Assembly (NCBI GenBank): GCA_009363875.1
Contig: CM018683.1
Span: 61,288,981-61,352,980, forward strand
DNA length: 64,000 nucleotides
Source: Mikania micrantha
Taxonomy: Eukaryota; Streptophyta; Magnoliopsida; Asterales; Asteraceae
Reading direction: 5' to 3'
Program-made: the position numbers and the translations under genes
In this document: piece by piece, positions 1-11,299 of the stretch
Layout: each line of letters begins with the position of its first letter
How positions within the stretch are numbered: the first letter of the stretch is position 1
Notes under the pieces: model-generated
Database searches by the model: none
What the model was told of the DNA's origin: nothing
Seen by the model: the letters and a program-made list of their open reading frames with translations, nothing else

Positions 1-430
1 GATGTGATTGCAGGGAACGAGCGTGGATTGAGTTGACCAACCCTGTTTGGGCACAGACTGGCCCAATATGTTAGTAGTTGCGCCTATAAAGGCCCAAATT
101 GATTAAGATACCTGCAACGGGAAACATAGACACTTGGATTAAGGTGAACCATCCTTCAACGTCTTTTTCCAGATCATCAGGAGTGGAATGTTTGCCAAAA
201 TTGAGATTCACCTTTTGAATGTATCTTAGAGATTCAAATCCAGTGAACTCGTGCCATTGGATCTTCTTCAAATCCATCAAACCATTCCCAGAGTCGGACG
301 TGGTATTGGCAAAAGAACAAAATAATATGATCTTGATGGAGCCTCAACAAGTTGTTTATCATTTTCTTCATCCAATCGAGAACAATTTTGCGAAATTCAA
401 TTGAAAGTGATCGATCCTCATGCAGCAATT
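1..430 (-). pseudogene. Possible degraded gag fragment
   Basis: Two overlapping minus-strand open stretches (about 428-234 and 280-71) read partly like the N-terminal part of a Ty3 gag. Around 370-415 the minus strand encodes SIEFRK..LDWMK, and nearly the same peptide (SIEFRKVMLAWMK) is encoded on the plus strand near 1263-1308. The two therefore look like pieces of related elements lying in opposite orientation. There is no start, no domain beyond this, and no continuous frame. This is a weak call based on the internal similarity only. Confidence 0.3.
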
Positions 431-479
431 TGAGCGGTGTTTGATTTCTGCCACGTTGATAGAGATCTAATTCTAGGGT

Positions 480-1330
480 GATTAATAGTATTTTGTATTT
501 GTGGGAGGGGGTAAGTGTAGTTTTTAATTCTATAAATAAGGACCGTTAGTCTTATGAGAGAGGGGAGAAGATATTGTTAGATTGTTAAGACTAATTGCAT
601 TAGCATGAGGAGGGCTTAGCCCTGTGACCATTTTGGTTGTTACTTTCTCTGTAGATCCTTGATATCTTTTTTTCTAATTCAATACAGTTGCATTTTGATT
701 TATTTTGGTTTCTATTATACATATTTTCCATTCTTCATCATTGGTCCGACCTGCCGTTCTCCACCATTGGTTCAATTCTGATCCGCATCTGATTTCAGGT
801 TCAGATTCATCGCCAATTCGCATCTGATTTCATATTTTTTTAATTTCAATTTCATCTTCGAATTTCGGATTTGATTCCATTCGTCTATTTCAAATCACGC
901 TCATCTTCTGCCGAATCCACCAGCGATTCGTCTCCAATTTCATCTCTAATGGATTTCATCGTCTCTGCTGTGTCCCAATTTCAAACGATTCTCAATTGAT
1001 TTCTCAGATTTGTCATTCAATTAGCACCGATTTCAGGTTACTACAGTTTCTATTTCGTTTTCACGTTTCTACTTAGATTCCATTCTTCTCTATCAAATTA
1101 TGTTCATCTTCTGATTTCATTGATGTCGCTAGCTTCTCTTTCGTTCATTCATACAACCATGGTGAATCAAGTGTCTCGTCTAGATCTCCATAAACAACAT
1201 ATCAATCAGCTTCAACAGGATGTTGCAGACATTCGATCTTCTCTGACTATGATGATCGCAATGAATCAATTGAATTCCGTAAGGTGATGTTGGCATGGAT
1301 GAAAACTTAGGAGAAACAACCAGTGGATAC
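480..1330 (+). mobile_element. Remnant of an LTR retrotransposon: LTR 3' part, leader and gag start
   Basis: A TATA-like box (tataaataag, 531-540) is followed by a pyrimidine-rich leader, a polyadenylation-like stretch near 660-720, and about 450 bp of T/C-rich leader. An ATG at 1159 then opens a short frame beginning MVNQVSRLDLHKQ, about 40 codons long, of the sort seen at the start of Ty3 gag proteins. The frame shifts near 1285 and homology fades by about 1330. No second LTR or TSD is visible. The remaining sequence to 1751 is AT-rich with nothing recognisable. Confidence 0.4.
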
Positions 1331-1757
1331 GTCAGGGTCCTTAGTGGGGTTTTTTCCATTTCAGGCGGAAGACCAGGTCCAACAGAGTCATCGACGGGAC
1401 ATCCTGGGCAGTGAAGAAGATTAAAATATATAACATGGTTGTGATTTGTGATGTTAACGTTAATATGGTTAAGTATGTTAAAAGAAGACTATGAAGTTAT
1501 CATGTCCCGGTTCAAATATTGAAGCACACATGAAACGAACACAAAACAAAGGTATGTGTTCAAAAATCCCACAAATGTTTTGCCATAATAAAAATGAACG
1601 TTAACTTACCAAAACTCCTTGAATAACATAAATACAAAAGATAAAGGATTTAGGTTATATGTTTGCCCATGCACCCAAGTCATGCTCCTACCTATTCAAC
1701 TCCTTGATTTTTTTTGTGTCCATTAATCTAGTTTTCACATACATTAAAGTACTAGAT

Positions 1758-2598
1758 TGTTGGATCGGGTTGTTTAATCTAAACAACACTTCACAAGTAT
1801 TTCTCTAATACAATCTAACAGATGCGGAAGGTCTGTTAGAAGGATCTCACAAACACTCAAACGATGAACAAATAATCTTTGAATGACAAATAAGAACACG
1901 AGTAAATTCAAGCTCAAAGATATATTTCTCTCAAAGTATTACAAGTGTTGATGACAGACAAGCACACTTAACAAGTTTACAATGAGAGGTTATATAGCTA
2001 AAGCTACAACCGTATACACGTAGGTATACAAGTTGGGTATACTAGACAGTACATAAAGTAAAGCTTATTCTAGTATATTAAGTGTCTTAACAGGCTAAGA
2101 CACTTACTTACAATCATTACAAATATAGACATTGACTTTACAAAGACTAGCTAAATACAAAAGACATTTAATGTTGTTGATCTTCAAGGCTTCAGATAAT
2201 CTTTTGCATTTAATGCTGAAAAAGGGAAGTAAGGTGATGTCTGACTTTAGGTATGTTGCTATTGTATTTACTTAGACCAGCATGTCTTGTGTCAGTCCCT
2301 TTTGTACTATGAAAGTAATCAGCTACAGTCTTTGCCAGAGGTTAAACCTCGGAAGTCCTTGTCTTTATCTTTTGGTGCAAAAGAGATTCATCGGAAGCTT
2401 TATGTCCTCCGAAGTCAAGAAGTTTAATCTTCTAAGTACCAATCTTCCTAAGAGTTTGTCTTGTACAGCCTCTGGTAGGAATGAGTTACTCTTCGGAAAC
2501 AATGTTGCTTCCGAAGAGGAACTTCTTCCTTCGGTTGTATTCTCTATACTTAGACAAAATTGAAGTTTGGTGAGCATCAGCCTTTATTAGTCTTTACA
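1758..2598 (-). repeat. 3' LTR of the copia element
   Basis: This 841-bp LTR begins TGTTGGATCGG and ends TCTTTACA on the plus strand. It matches the 17590-18435 copy closely along its whole length, with scattered substitutions and small indels. Its inner end abuts the polypurine tract. Its right-hand third is rich in TTCGGAAG/TTCCGAAG words. Confidence 0.95.
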
Positions 2599-2611
2599 GT
2601 CTCCCCCTAGG
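2599..2611 (-). promoter_or_regulatory. Polypurine tract
   Basis: The minus strand reads CCTAGGGGGAGAC immediately before the 3' LTR. This is the expected position and composition of the plus-strand priming site for reverse transcription. Confidence 0.85.
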
Positions 2612-2630
2612 CTGATGGTACCAAAACTTC

Positions 2631-4923
2631 CTATGGGACTCTCCTTACAACTTTTTCTCCCCTCAGGACCTTAGCCCTTGCCTTTACCCATATGAGTGCT
2701 TGTCTCCCTTCTGATCCATCATCTGGATTATCAAGAAGGAGGTTCTCTAAATCAAAAACAAAGGGTGCAGCCAGCACAATCAGTTGTGCCAAGTTTACAA
2801 CCTTTATTCCTCCATTGAGCAGAGAGAGAGTAAATTCTTTGTGAACTCTATTGTAGCTCCACTTCACAATAGGAATGTAGGTATGATGATGTGTTAGATC
2901 ATACAGATCTTTTGGATGTTCATAGGGTCTGGCTGCTGGTTTGGCTTTTGGTCCTGGGGGAGGTGAGTATGACTCAGAGTCAGAGGAGATGGCAGATGTT
3001 CTCTTTTTCCTTATGGTCATTCTCTTTCTTCTTGTGAATATTGGTCTGTTTTGAGCAATGGCTTGACTCCTCTTATCTCTGGCCTGCTAATCTTCCTCAT
3101 TTGAGCCCACTGCTGCACCTGTTGGTGCAGTGAGCTTTGGATCAGCTTCCTCAGTCATTGAGGGTTCTGTTCTCCTCTCATCAGCCTGTGTTTGTCTCTC
3201 AGGATCATGGTTGATTGATGATTTTTTCTTTGTAGTCTTTTTGCCCTTACTGATCTTGATCACTGAAGAGATTGGCATGTTGTACATAGAGGGACTTGAT
3301 GGAGGAGATGTTTGTTCTTCTTTAGGGTTTAGGGGGAACATGTTGGGGAACATTGCCTTTGTTGCTTCCCCACACATGACTTCTTCTCCCTCTCTGATCC
3401 CTATACTAGAGAGGGGAAACTCTATTCTTGCTCCTCCCCCTAAACCTAAGCCTCTAATTAGGCTTGCCTTTTGAGCCCTTATTTGCTCAATTGGAAGCAA
3501 CTCACCTCTGGCTACTTTAGCCTTTATATCTCTGACGTGCATGTCCATGGTTGAGTTCTTCATAGGGCCTAGCTGCCGAGCATGGAAGCCATATTCTAGT
3601 AGGAAGGCTTTCAGATTGTCTCTGTAGGCCTTTTTCCTTCTGTTTCTTTGTTAGTTTCACCATGGCTTGGGATGCAGCAGCTGCCTGTTCTTGTTGCTGC
3701 ACCTTGTCCAGCTCGGCAATCATCTGAGGTACCGACCATAGCAGTACTTCATCGAAATCATATCCCTTCTCCTCAAGTAGAGCGGAAAGTCTGATCCGCT
3801 CTTCATCTTGTGTAGTGTCTGGTCGGCCCTTCTTCTTCTTTGGGATCCTCTCCTCTTGTTCAGCTTCCTCCTCTAGGTGAGCTTCCTTTTTCCTTTGTCA
3901 TCTGCTGTCAGTTTTACCCAGAGGAGACAGATCCTGTGGCCTTACCAACTGGTTCATTGGCCAATAGCTCCTCTGTGGAGGAATCATCAATAATGAGTGG
4001 GCCTTAGGAAGCAGCTGCAACTTCGGAATTAACCTCGGCATTCACTGCCTCCTCCAGTTGACCAACCATCTTGGATGATTCCTTATTAGTATCCACAAAG
4101 TGCTCAGGAGTGGAGGAGAGGTCTTCAACAGCCATTGTCCCAGAAGGGGACACAGGTTCCACGGAGATTGGTTCTTCTTGTGTAGTTTCTTCCATGGCAA
4201 CCTGGGCTGTAGTCACAGTTGGGGACTGAGGTTCCAAAGAGACAGTTGTTGTATTTTGCTCAGTCTCTTTGGCAACCTCCATGGTATCCTCAGAAGAAGA
4301 AGAGGAGGAAGTAGTACTGGGATCATGGAAGTATGTGCTCAAGAAGTCATCCCATTCAGTAGTCAAAGTGACTATGGATGGATTGACCTCCTGTGCACCT
4401 TCCTCTTCTCTTACTTCTGGTTCTGACCCTGCAAATGGTACATTCTCCCCCTTTTTGGTAGCATCAGGGGAGAGAAAAGAAGTTGTAGCAGGATCAGGAT
4501 GGAAAGCTTGAAGAATTACTGGGGGGACGCCTCCTGAGGTCCAGAATAGTGGCATCTTTAACCTAGACCTCAAGCCGCAGGGCAGCAACCTCAGCTTCTA
4601 GGTGACCTACCCTGGCTTGGAGGGATGAAATAGTATCCGTCAATTCCTTTGTTGTGGTGCCCTCAATTATTGAAATAGAATCACTGGGCAATGGAGTCCT
4701 GAGCCTGGCTCCTGCACCTCCATCACCAGTTGTGGTTTCTTGGTGCCCTGGATTCCCTTCATTGAGCAGGGCTTCAAAGAAGTCCTCCCCAATCAAGGTT
4801 TCCACAGGTGAGGTCCTAGTGCATGTACCACTGTCCTGTAAACCTTGATTAAGATCAACAGTAGTGGCAACCTCACCTGCATTGACCCCTTCAGAACTAC
4901 TAGGGCCAACCTCTGACATAATA
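2631..4923 (-). pseudogene. Third ORF of the copia element, C-terminal part
   Basis: This is the downstream half of the same ORF, on the other side of the nested insertion. It is split over several frames: 4923-4563 (MSEVGPSSSEG.., then ISSLQARVGHLEAEVAALRLEV, a likely coiled coil), 4588-4004 (acidic, Ser/Thr/Glu-rich), 3723-3087 (QQQEQAAAAS, IRGLGLGGGARIEFPLSS, KKTTKKKSS), and 3020-2631. The last piece contains a conserved-looking domain (YIPIVKWSYNRVHKEFTLSLL, APFVFDLENLLLDN, GRQALIWVKARAKVLRG). It ends 20 bp before the polypurine tract. At least three frame breaks are needed. A role as an env-like or accessory protein is speculative. Confidence 0.7.
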
Positions 4924-6849
4924 TGAAACACCCCAACTCTGTTTAGAGCTGACGTGTCACTCGATACAGTCATCAGAAACAATTAAACGTAATAACTGAG
5001 TATTAATTCAAATGAAATTCTTAAATAGACTAAGTCCTTAAATTAGTTCAAACTAGAAAATAAACAAAAGTCTTAAATCAAATACTAATAATTCTTCACT
5101 TCATTAACCTAACTCCATTGATTTTACTCTCTTCAAACATTCACAGTAGCCCCTTAAGTACCTGTCGTATATACAAAGAAAACCACAGAAAAGAAATACG
5201 ACTGAGCCAAAATTGCTGAATAACGGATACAACAATAGCAACAATACATTATCAAAACGATACAATGAGAGTATGACTTAAGAAAAATAAACAAGTCATA
5301 TCAATAGGAAATACCCATACGAGCCAGTCTCGGTAACTCAATGATCAGTATGTACATTGGATGCAGCCCTAATGTACCAGTAATGTGCAATGGAAGCATG
5401 GGCACACATACTTAACCATTCACCAATAACAGTAACAATAATTATCCTAGGATCGATCCATACGCCTCTAAAAATAAGTGCAACAACTTAGCACATCAAT
5501 AAACAGTGAGAGACGCCGTGGACTAATCGCTCCGCCACAGATAGAGCACGTCAAGGGTGCCACAATTGACGCCCTATGAACCCATAGGTTGATGTGCTCG
5601 GGTATTGAAATCAAACGAACGATAAATCAATAACAATGCAATATAAGTAACTAAGTCTCAGTAAGCAACTTAATCAAAAATCAGGAACATGCGATAATGA
5701 GTTCAAGTATCTAAATCTATCGCATGTATAACAATGTCAATAATAATCCAATTCAAGTCATATAACAGTAACAAGATGGAGTCAAGTAACAAGAACAAGT
5801 CGGTTGAGACACAAGAGATAACATTGCTACAATATGAGAAGGGCCGGAATACGTACACTAACCGGATAATATGAAAAATATGAACGCTACGATCAAAGGA
5901 CCAGAAATCCGTACCTTATCAGAAAGCAAAAGCTTTAGTAAGCAAAGTTGAGCCGCACTCAAGTCGTATGAGGACCTATAGGATAGTATGTAAAGTCAGG
6001 TTTAAGAACTTTCATTTAGTCATCCTAACTATTGACTAACCTATTAAGAAGATGAACATTTTATTATTTCCTCTGTTATTGTTTTGATGACTTATGGTTA
6101 TTCATAATAGGATAAATGTTTAATTTAATTTAAAATGATTAAATTATAAGTTTCATGTCATAGAACTTCCAAATTAGAAGTTGAACAGAACACGTGGAGT
6201 TGCATTAACACCTTAATTTGTCCTTGGTTTACCATCTCAGAATTCAACATATAGCTTCTTTATCATTGGACTTGCATACCAACTTACAACATATAACATT
6301 TAGAAAGTGTTAAATACTCTCAAACCTTTAAATTCAATGTTTTAATTAGAAATTTTAATTCTCATTAACAAGTGTCAGTACTCATTCCCTCTAAATTTTA
6401 GTTAATAGATGACTTTTGGATTAGCTTTAATGTTCTCATATATGAGTCTGCATATATACTTATACACAGGAAGAAATCACTCACAAGTACCATAGTTTTA
6501 TTTCCTTTTTATTTGATTTGAACAATTCCGAGGCAACCATTCTATTGATTTATTTTGACATTAGTTGTGTACATTTAGTTCTGGTTAACTTTTGGTTTAC
6601 AAAAATTTCATTAACCAGATTAAACAACAATCTGACTTGGTATTATTTTAGTTGCTGGAATAATGAATCAACATGGAATTAACAGATCAAACTCAAACAC
6701 TTTTATTGTGCGTATTAACTGAACAGAAAATATTTGATTAGTTAAATCAAATAAGGTTAAATCAAAATATTTTATTGTGTACATTTAGTTCTGGTTAACT
6801 TTTGGTTTACAAAAATTTCATTAACCAGATTAAACAACAATCTGACTTG

Positions 6850-7830
6850 GGGGGTGTTTGTTTTTTGTAAAAAACCTCTTCTAACCTCTTATGTCTGCGC
6901 CGCGCAGACGCGGGAAGAGGTTAGGCTGTTTGTTTTCTCGCAGACGTTTCATTAAAAAACGTCTGCGCGTCCTCTTCTTGGCGCAGACGTGAACCAACCT
7001 CTTCCCACATCTTCAAACCTCTTCCAGCCTCTTCCAGCCTCCTCCCCCTTTTTTCAACCCTTCCAGCCGTCGCCTCCCTACACCACCATCGCCATCGGCC
7101 GAACTCCTCCACCCCTTGCTCGCCGTCGCCGCCATACTCCACCGCCGTAGCCGTCGCCGCCATACTCCACCGCCGTAGCCGTCGCCTCCCTACTCCACCG
7201 CAAGCAACCACCGATCGAGGGCTCCATCGAGGTTAGGGCTCGATCGACGGGAGGGGTTTGGTCCACGAAGGTTCGATCGAGGGTTGGGGCTTTCCGTTCC
7301 TTCGCCCCTGGTTCCTTCGACGGTCGTCGCCCCTGGTTCCTCCACAGCCGGCTCCTTTTCCGGTCGTCTCTTCCACAGGTGGCCTCCTCCACCGCCGGTT
7401 GCAGGTTAGGGTTAGATTGTTCAAGTTTTAGAACGAGGGCTCGATCGAGGTTAGGGCTCGATCGACGGGAGGGGGTGGGTTTGGTCCACGAAGACTCGAT
7501 CGAGGTTAGGTCGACGGTGGTGGCTCAAGAACAGGTCGACAGTGGTGATGGTGATCGGAGGTGATGGTGATCGGAGGGGATGGTGATCGGAGGTGATGGT
7601 GATCGGAGGTGATGGTGAGCGGCGGTTGGTGGGGTTGAGCAGACGATCGGAGATGGTGAGGTTGGGACGGTGGGGTTGGGAAAATGGGAAGAGGTTTTAA
7701 GTTAGATCAGAAAACAAACACCTCCAAAAGCTCTTCTTGCAGATGTTTGGTCCACCTCTTCTGCAAAAGATGTCTGCAGATGTGGTCCGCAGACCGCAGA
7801 CGTTTTGCCTCTGAAAAAACAAACACCACC
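6850..7830. mobile_element. PIF/Harbinger-like non-autonomous DNA element with GC-rich cargo
   Basis: The ends are GGGGGTGTTTGTTTTTT and AAAAAACAAACACCACC, an imperfect terminal inverted repeat. The flanking 3-bp duplication is ttg (6847-6849, 7831-7833). The uninterrupted tandem copy at about 6635-6645 (gacttggtatt) confirms the empty site. Subterminal arms carry repeated GTCTGCG/CGCAGAC words. The interior (about 7080-7640) is much more GC-rich than anything nearby and contains short tandem repeats (gccgtcgccgccatactccacc; ctcgatcga..ggttagg; ggtgatggtgatcgga). Open frames here are Arg-rich and low-complexity and are not convincing genes. Capture of host gene pieces (Pack-type) is possible. 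Confidence 0.75.
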
Positions 7831-8729
7831 TTGGTATTATTTTAGTTGCTGGAATAATGAATCAACATGGAATTAACAGATCAAACTCAAACACTTTTAT
7901 TGTGCGTATTAACTGAACAGAAAATATTTGATTAGTTAAATCAAATAAGGTTGAATCTTATAATTATTACTTAAATCAGTCAAGTCTTCCTACTCGTATA
8001 ACTAATTATTTTTAACTTTGATAAAAGATTCCATACCCCTGATGCTTAATTATTCGAAATCGTTAAATTATAAACCCAAGTGAAGACCCGTACTATCTCA
8101 AACTGGCTTCACATTCAAATTATTTGGCTAATTATATCACTATATTCTACTTCCTAGTTCAAGTTATCCAAGCTAAATTACCATCAGATTCTTTGCTGAT
8201 AAGTTTTATCAAAGTAGTAGCCAGCATATTTTATGTATTGTAATATTAACTCTTATTGAACAAAATTCCAGATCAGAGGCTTAGTCGATAGAACCAGACT
8301 ATCATCACACTTCTAATATCTACAAAATATATAAAAAAACAATGGTGGATCAGAGTTATTACCTTATCACGATTTAGGAACCAGATTAGTTGAATTTAGG
8401 GGACTATAACACCGATTACGATCGCTTCTTTTTCACCCTTCCAATCGTCAACAGTGGTCGTGGACCTTGTGGTGGTCTTTCGTGATGACGCGATGCCTGC
8501 TGAATCGATCAGAAGCTTGTATGGTTGTGATTTAGGTGAAACCGATATGTGTAGTGTATAACTCGATGGATGGCATCGTGATTTAGAAGAAGTTTTCATC
8601 CCTATTCGCTCGGTGGTTTGTTGATGATGGAAGGTGATTTACCGATCAAAGAGGGGAACGTGTTTAGGTCAAAGAACTGGTTTTGGGTTTTGCTGAATTT
8701 TGACTTTTCATATATATATATATATATAT

Positions 8730-9154
8730 AGGGGAAAGATCAAATAAAAAGTATATTTTGCCTAAGAAGGCTAAGAAGGATTTTTAAAATCTCCAAAACC
8801 GACCCAAACGAACTCCGATTGAGCTCATTTCGATGGCATTGGAACCGTCTCATCGAACCCTACAATATTAGATTTTAAGTTTTCGTTTTAACAACTAGAT
8901 TTAGATTTTGGGTTTTAGGGCTTGGTTTTTAGCTTTTAAGTTGTATCTTTATGTTAAAGATTTGTTTTTAAAGTTTTGGTTTTAGTATTAGGGTTTATTG
9001 TTTACGATTTAAGGTTTGGGTTTTAGGGTTCGACAAGCCGGTTCCAATGATGTAAAAATTAATTCAATCGGGATTTGTTTGAGTCGGTTTTCAAGTTTTT
9101 AAAATCCTTCTTAGCCTTCTTAGGCAAAATAGACTTTTTAGGGGAACCTTCCCC

Positions 9155-9155
<1 letters not shown>
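8730..9155. mobile_element. TA-flanked MITE with AGGGG ends
   Basis: It starts AGGGGAAAGATC and ends CCTTCCCCT. The arms share about 35 bp of near-perfect inverted repeat (TTTTGCCTAAGAAGGCTAAGAAGG against its complement near 9095-9130). It sits inside a (TA)n tract, with TATATA on both sides. The middle is AT-rich and non-coding. Similar AGGGG-type ends in TA tracts recur at 37915 and 39432-42662. Confidence 0.7.
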
Positions 9156-9191
<36 letters not shown>

Positions 9192-9332
9192 TTTTTTAAA
9201 ACTCTCGATGTCAGTATTTGCAAATTTTGCATTTCTAATAACTTTTATTTTGTTTAGTGAATCATTATTTCAATTGTTATTTTTATTTTTTTTATTTTTT
9301 TCATCATCATCATCATTATTATTATTATTATA
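9156..9332. repeat. Microsatellites (TA)n(TG)n and (ATC/ATT)n
   Basis: A TA run followed by about 10 TG units occupies 9156-9190. A trinucleotide run of cat then tta repeats occupies about 9301-9331. Both lie in the tail of the nested LTR. Confidence 0.9.
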
Positions 9333-9353
9333 GAGAAATTATAGGTTATTTCA

Positions 9354-10643
9354 TAATAGGCTCTGGGTCAGAGAACTGGCTTGTAACTGTGTCACCACTC
9401 TCAGTAGTGTTTGGGTAGTTGGAGAGAGTGGTTCCTCCACAGCTATAGCAGATGTTCCTTGAGCATGGGTAATAGTATCGGTGGGGGGCATTTCTGGATG
9501 GTAAGAGCCTGGAGACTTCGGAGACAGTATCTGATCTAATGGAGTTGCTTCATCAGAAGCAGACTCACTAATAGGGGCATCCATTTGGATATTCTCAGGT
9601 ATGTGTTGTGAGATACGCTGAGGGTTTTCAGGTTGGTTAGGGGCAGCCACAGGTTCCAGAGGAAGAACCTGTGGAGCAAGAACAAGTGTGGTTTTCACTT
9701 TAGGTGGAACTGTGCCTTTAGCAGTTCTTTTCACCTTTTTCTTAATGGGTTCAGAAGAAGGGGCCTGAACAGTTGTAGAGAGCTGCACAGTGGGTCGTTT
9801 GCGTTTGTAAGTTATCTTTATAGGGTGTGGAACAGAGGTGGAAGGTGTGGGTTCAGCATCTGTGGGTGCAACAGAGCTGTCACCTTCTGGAGTAGGTATC
9901 TCCATAGAAGGAAGAAGAGGAGTGAACTTTCCAGTAAAGTTGGCACTCTTCTTCTTCAGTTGAACAAAAACCTTAGAAGTGACCAAGGGAATTTTGTATA
10001 TATTCCCAAAAAGAGAGAGGGCAGATCCCAACTCACCATAGAAGATGTGCTGCAAAAATCTGGGATACATACAGAACTTCTTTGGTGACGAAATATTGTC
10101 AACCAAATTATTGAATATAAAAGCAGAAAAGTTAAAAGATTGGTTTGAGACCAAGCCATGAATAGCCGAAGCTAAGTCAGATGTAACTTGATCCCAACCA
10201 CCAGTTTTATTAGAAAGACAATGCAAGAACAAATGTATGAGGTACTTGTAATTGTAGGACACTCTACCCTTCAAATATGTAGTTGAAGGAAGAGGACCCT
10301 CGTACCTCATTGACCTAAAGGTCAATACTACCTCATCCTTAATGAATGATACCCTTCCCCCGGCATCACAAAGTTGAAGATGCCGACAAATGGTCTCCAC
10401 TATTATGGAGATAGGATGGGCATCAATGGTGGCATGAAGAAACCTACCATTAGGAGAAGACGAAATCGAACATGAAGCCCAGAATTGTTGGTGATGAGAT
10501 TCATACACCACGGGCTGAACAGTAAGAGCAAAATTATACCTGCTACGTTGAAGGAAGGAGACAATGGGTGCGAAATCAGCATCGTTATTTGCTGATAGTT
10601 TCGCTGGAAGATTGTGTGTTGGTTTGAACGGAAGAAGAGCCAT
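9354..10643 (-). pseudogene. Third ORF of the copia element, N-terminal part
   Basis: The frame is 430 codons from ATG 10643. The first ~200 residues form a compact, non-repetitive domain (FAPIVSFLQRSRYNFALTV, QQFWASCS, YKYLIHLFLHCLS, KKFCMYPRFLQHIF). The rest is Pro/Thr/Ser-rich with a basic patch (PIKKKVKRTAKG). From memory this domain resembles a protein widespread next to copia pol in Asteraceae genomes; its function is unknown to me and I name none. Near 9420-9430 the frame shifts: the downstream bases make sense in another frame running to the insertion point at 9354 (DPEPI), which then continues at 4923. It is broken by that frameshift and by the nested LTR. Confidence 0.75.
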
Positions 10644-11299
10644 GGAGATCGAGAGATTGAGAGTTTTAGGTCAAGAAAAATTGATTTGAAATGAAACGGT
10701 GAAGGAAGATGAGTGAGCGGGAGACCTTTTATACCTTCGAATGTCAGCATTTAATATAGAAGCACATTAAATTTTAAGATCCGGATGTCAGAAAAAGGTC
10801 TTCCGATGACAGCTGTTGTGATTATATGTGGGGTTAGGTTGCTTCCGACGATGTGACTATCGGAAGGAGTCTATGAGACCAGTAACTCTCAAAATGTGTT
10901 TGCTTCCGAAGTATAAAGTATATATCATCGGAAGCATTGCTTCTGAAGTTTATCGGAAGCATTGCTTCTGAAGTTTATCGGAATCAATGGTTCAGAAGTA
11001 TAAACATTAATACATTGAAAGCACTGCTTCTGAAGTATAAGGTATGTTCATCAGACAAAATGTACTTCGGAAGACACCTTCTTCTGAAAAGTACTTTCAG
11101 AAGACTAAGCTTCCGAAGATGTAATGTATCGGAAGTTTAAGACTTCAGAAGGAAAGTTATCTTCTGAAATGTGACATCTTCTGACTTAAGGAAGGAATAA
11201 TGCTTCCGAAGACTTAAACAATCTTCTGAAGAGTAATTACTCATCAGAAGATACTTTAAGTTTATCTTCCGAAGAATTATTCATTCTTTATTGATTTGT
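10644..11299. repeat. Non-coding spacer packed with TTCNGAA words
   Basis: This spacer lies between the end of pol and the start of the third ORF. From about 10800 to 11280 I count roughly 20 copies of CTTCCGAAG, CTTCTGAAG, CTTCAGAAG or TCGGAAG, on both strands and with irregular spacing. There is also a near-exact local tandem (gaagcattgcttctgaagtttatcg, in two copies near 10930-10980). No ORF is supported here. It may serve as a leader or promoter for the third ORF, but that is inference. Confidence 0.8.

Larger units (their letters stand above)
4924..9353. mobile_element. Nested solo-LTR-like insertion, TSD taata
   Basis: It begins TGAAACACCCCAACTC and ends GGTTATTTCA, so the ends are the inverted pair TGAAA/TTTCA. 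The 5-bp target duplication taata flanks it (4919-4923 and 9354-9358). It has no gag, pol, PBS or PPT and no internal second copy of its ends, so a solo LTR of a Ty3 family is the best reading. Subtracting the two DNA elements it hosts (6850-7830, 8730-9155) leaves about 3.0 kb. A 210-bp tandem duplication is present (unit 6565-6774, second copy from 6775, itself split by the 6850 insertion). A coding-free non-autonomous element is the alternative. Confidence 0.85.

Noticed and set aside
7078..7564. Overlapping Arg-rich open frames on both strands
   Set aside because: They lie in the GC-rich, tandemly repeated interior of a non-autonomous DNA element, have no known motif, and exist in several frames at once.
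8396..8599. Small minus-strand ORF (MKTSSKSRCHPSSY..)
   Set aside because: It is short, lies inside a solo-LTR-like insertion, and has no recognisable domain.
10800..11280. Heat-shock element array (as in ONSEN-type copia LTRs)
   Set aside because: Heat-shock elements need TTC and GAA separated by two bases; here the spacing is one base (TTCNGAA), so the words do not fit.
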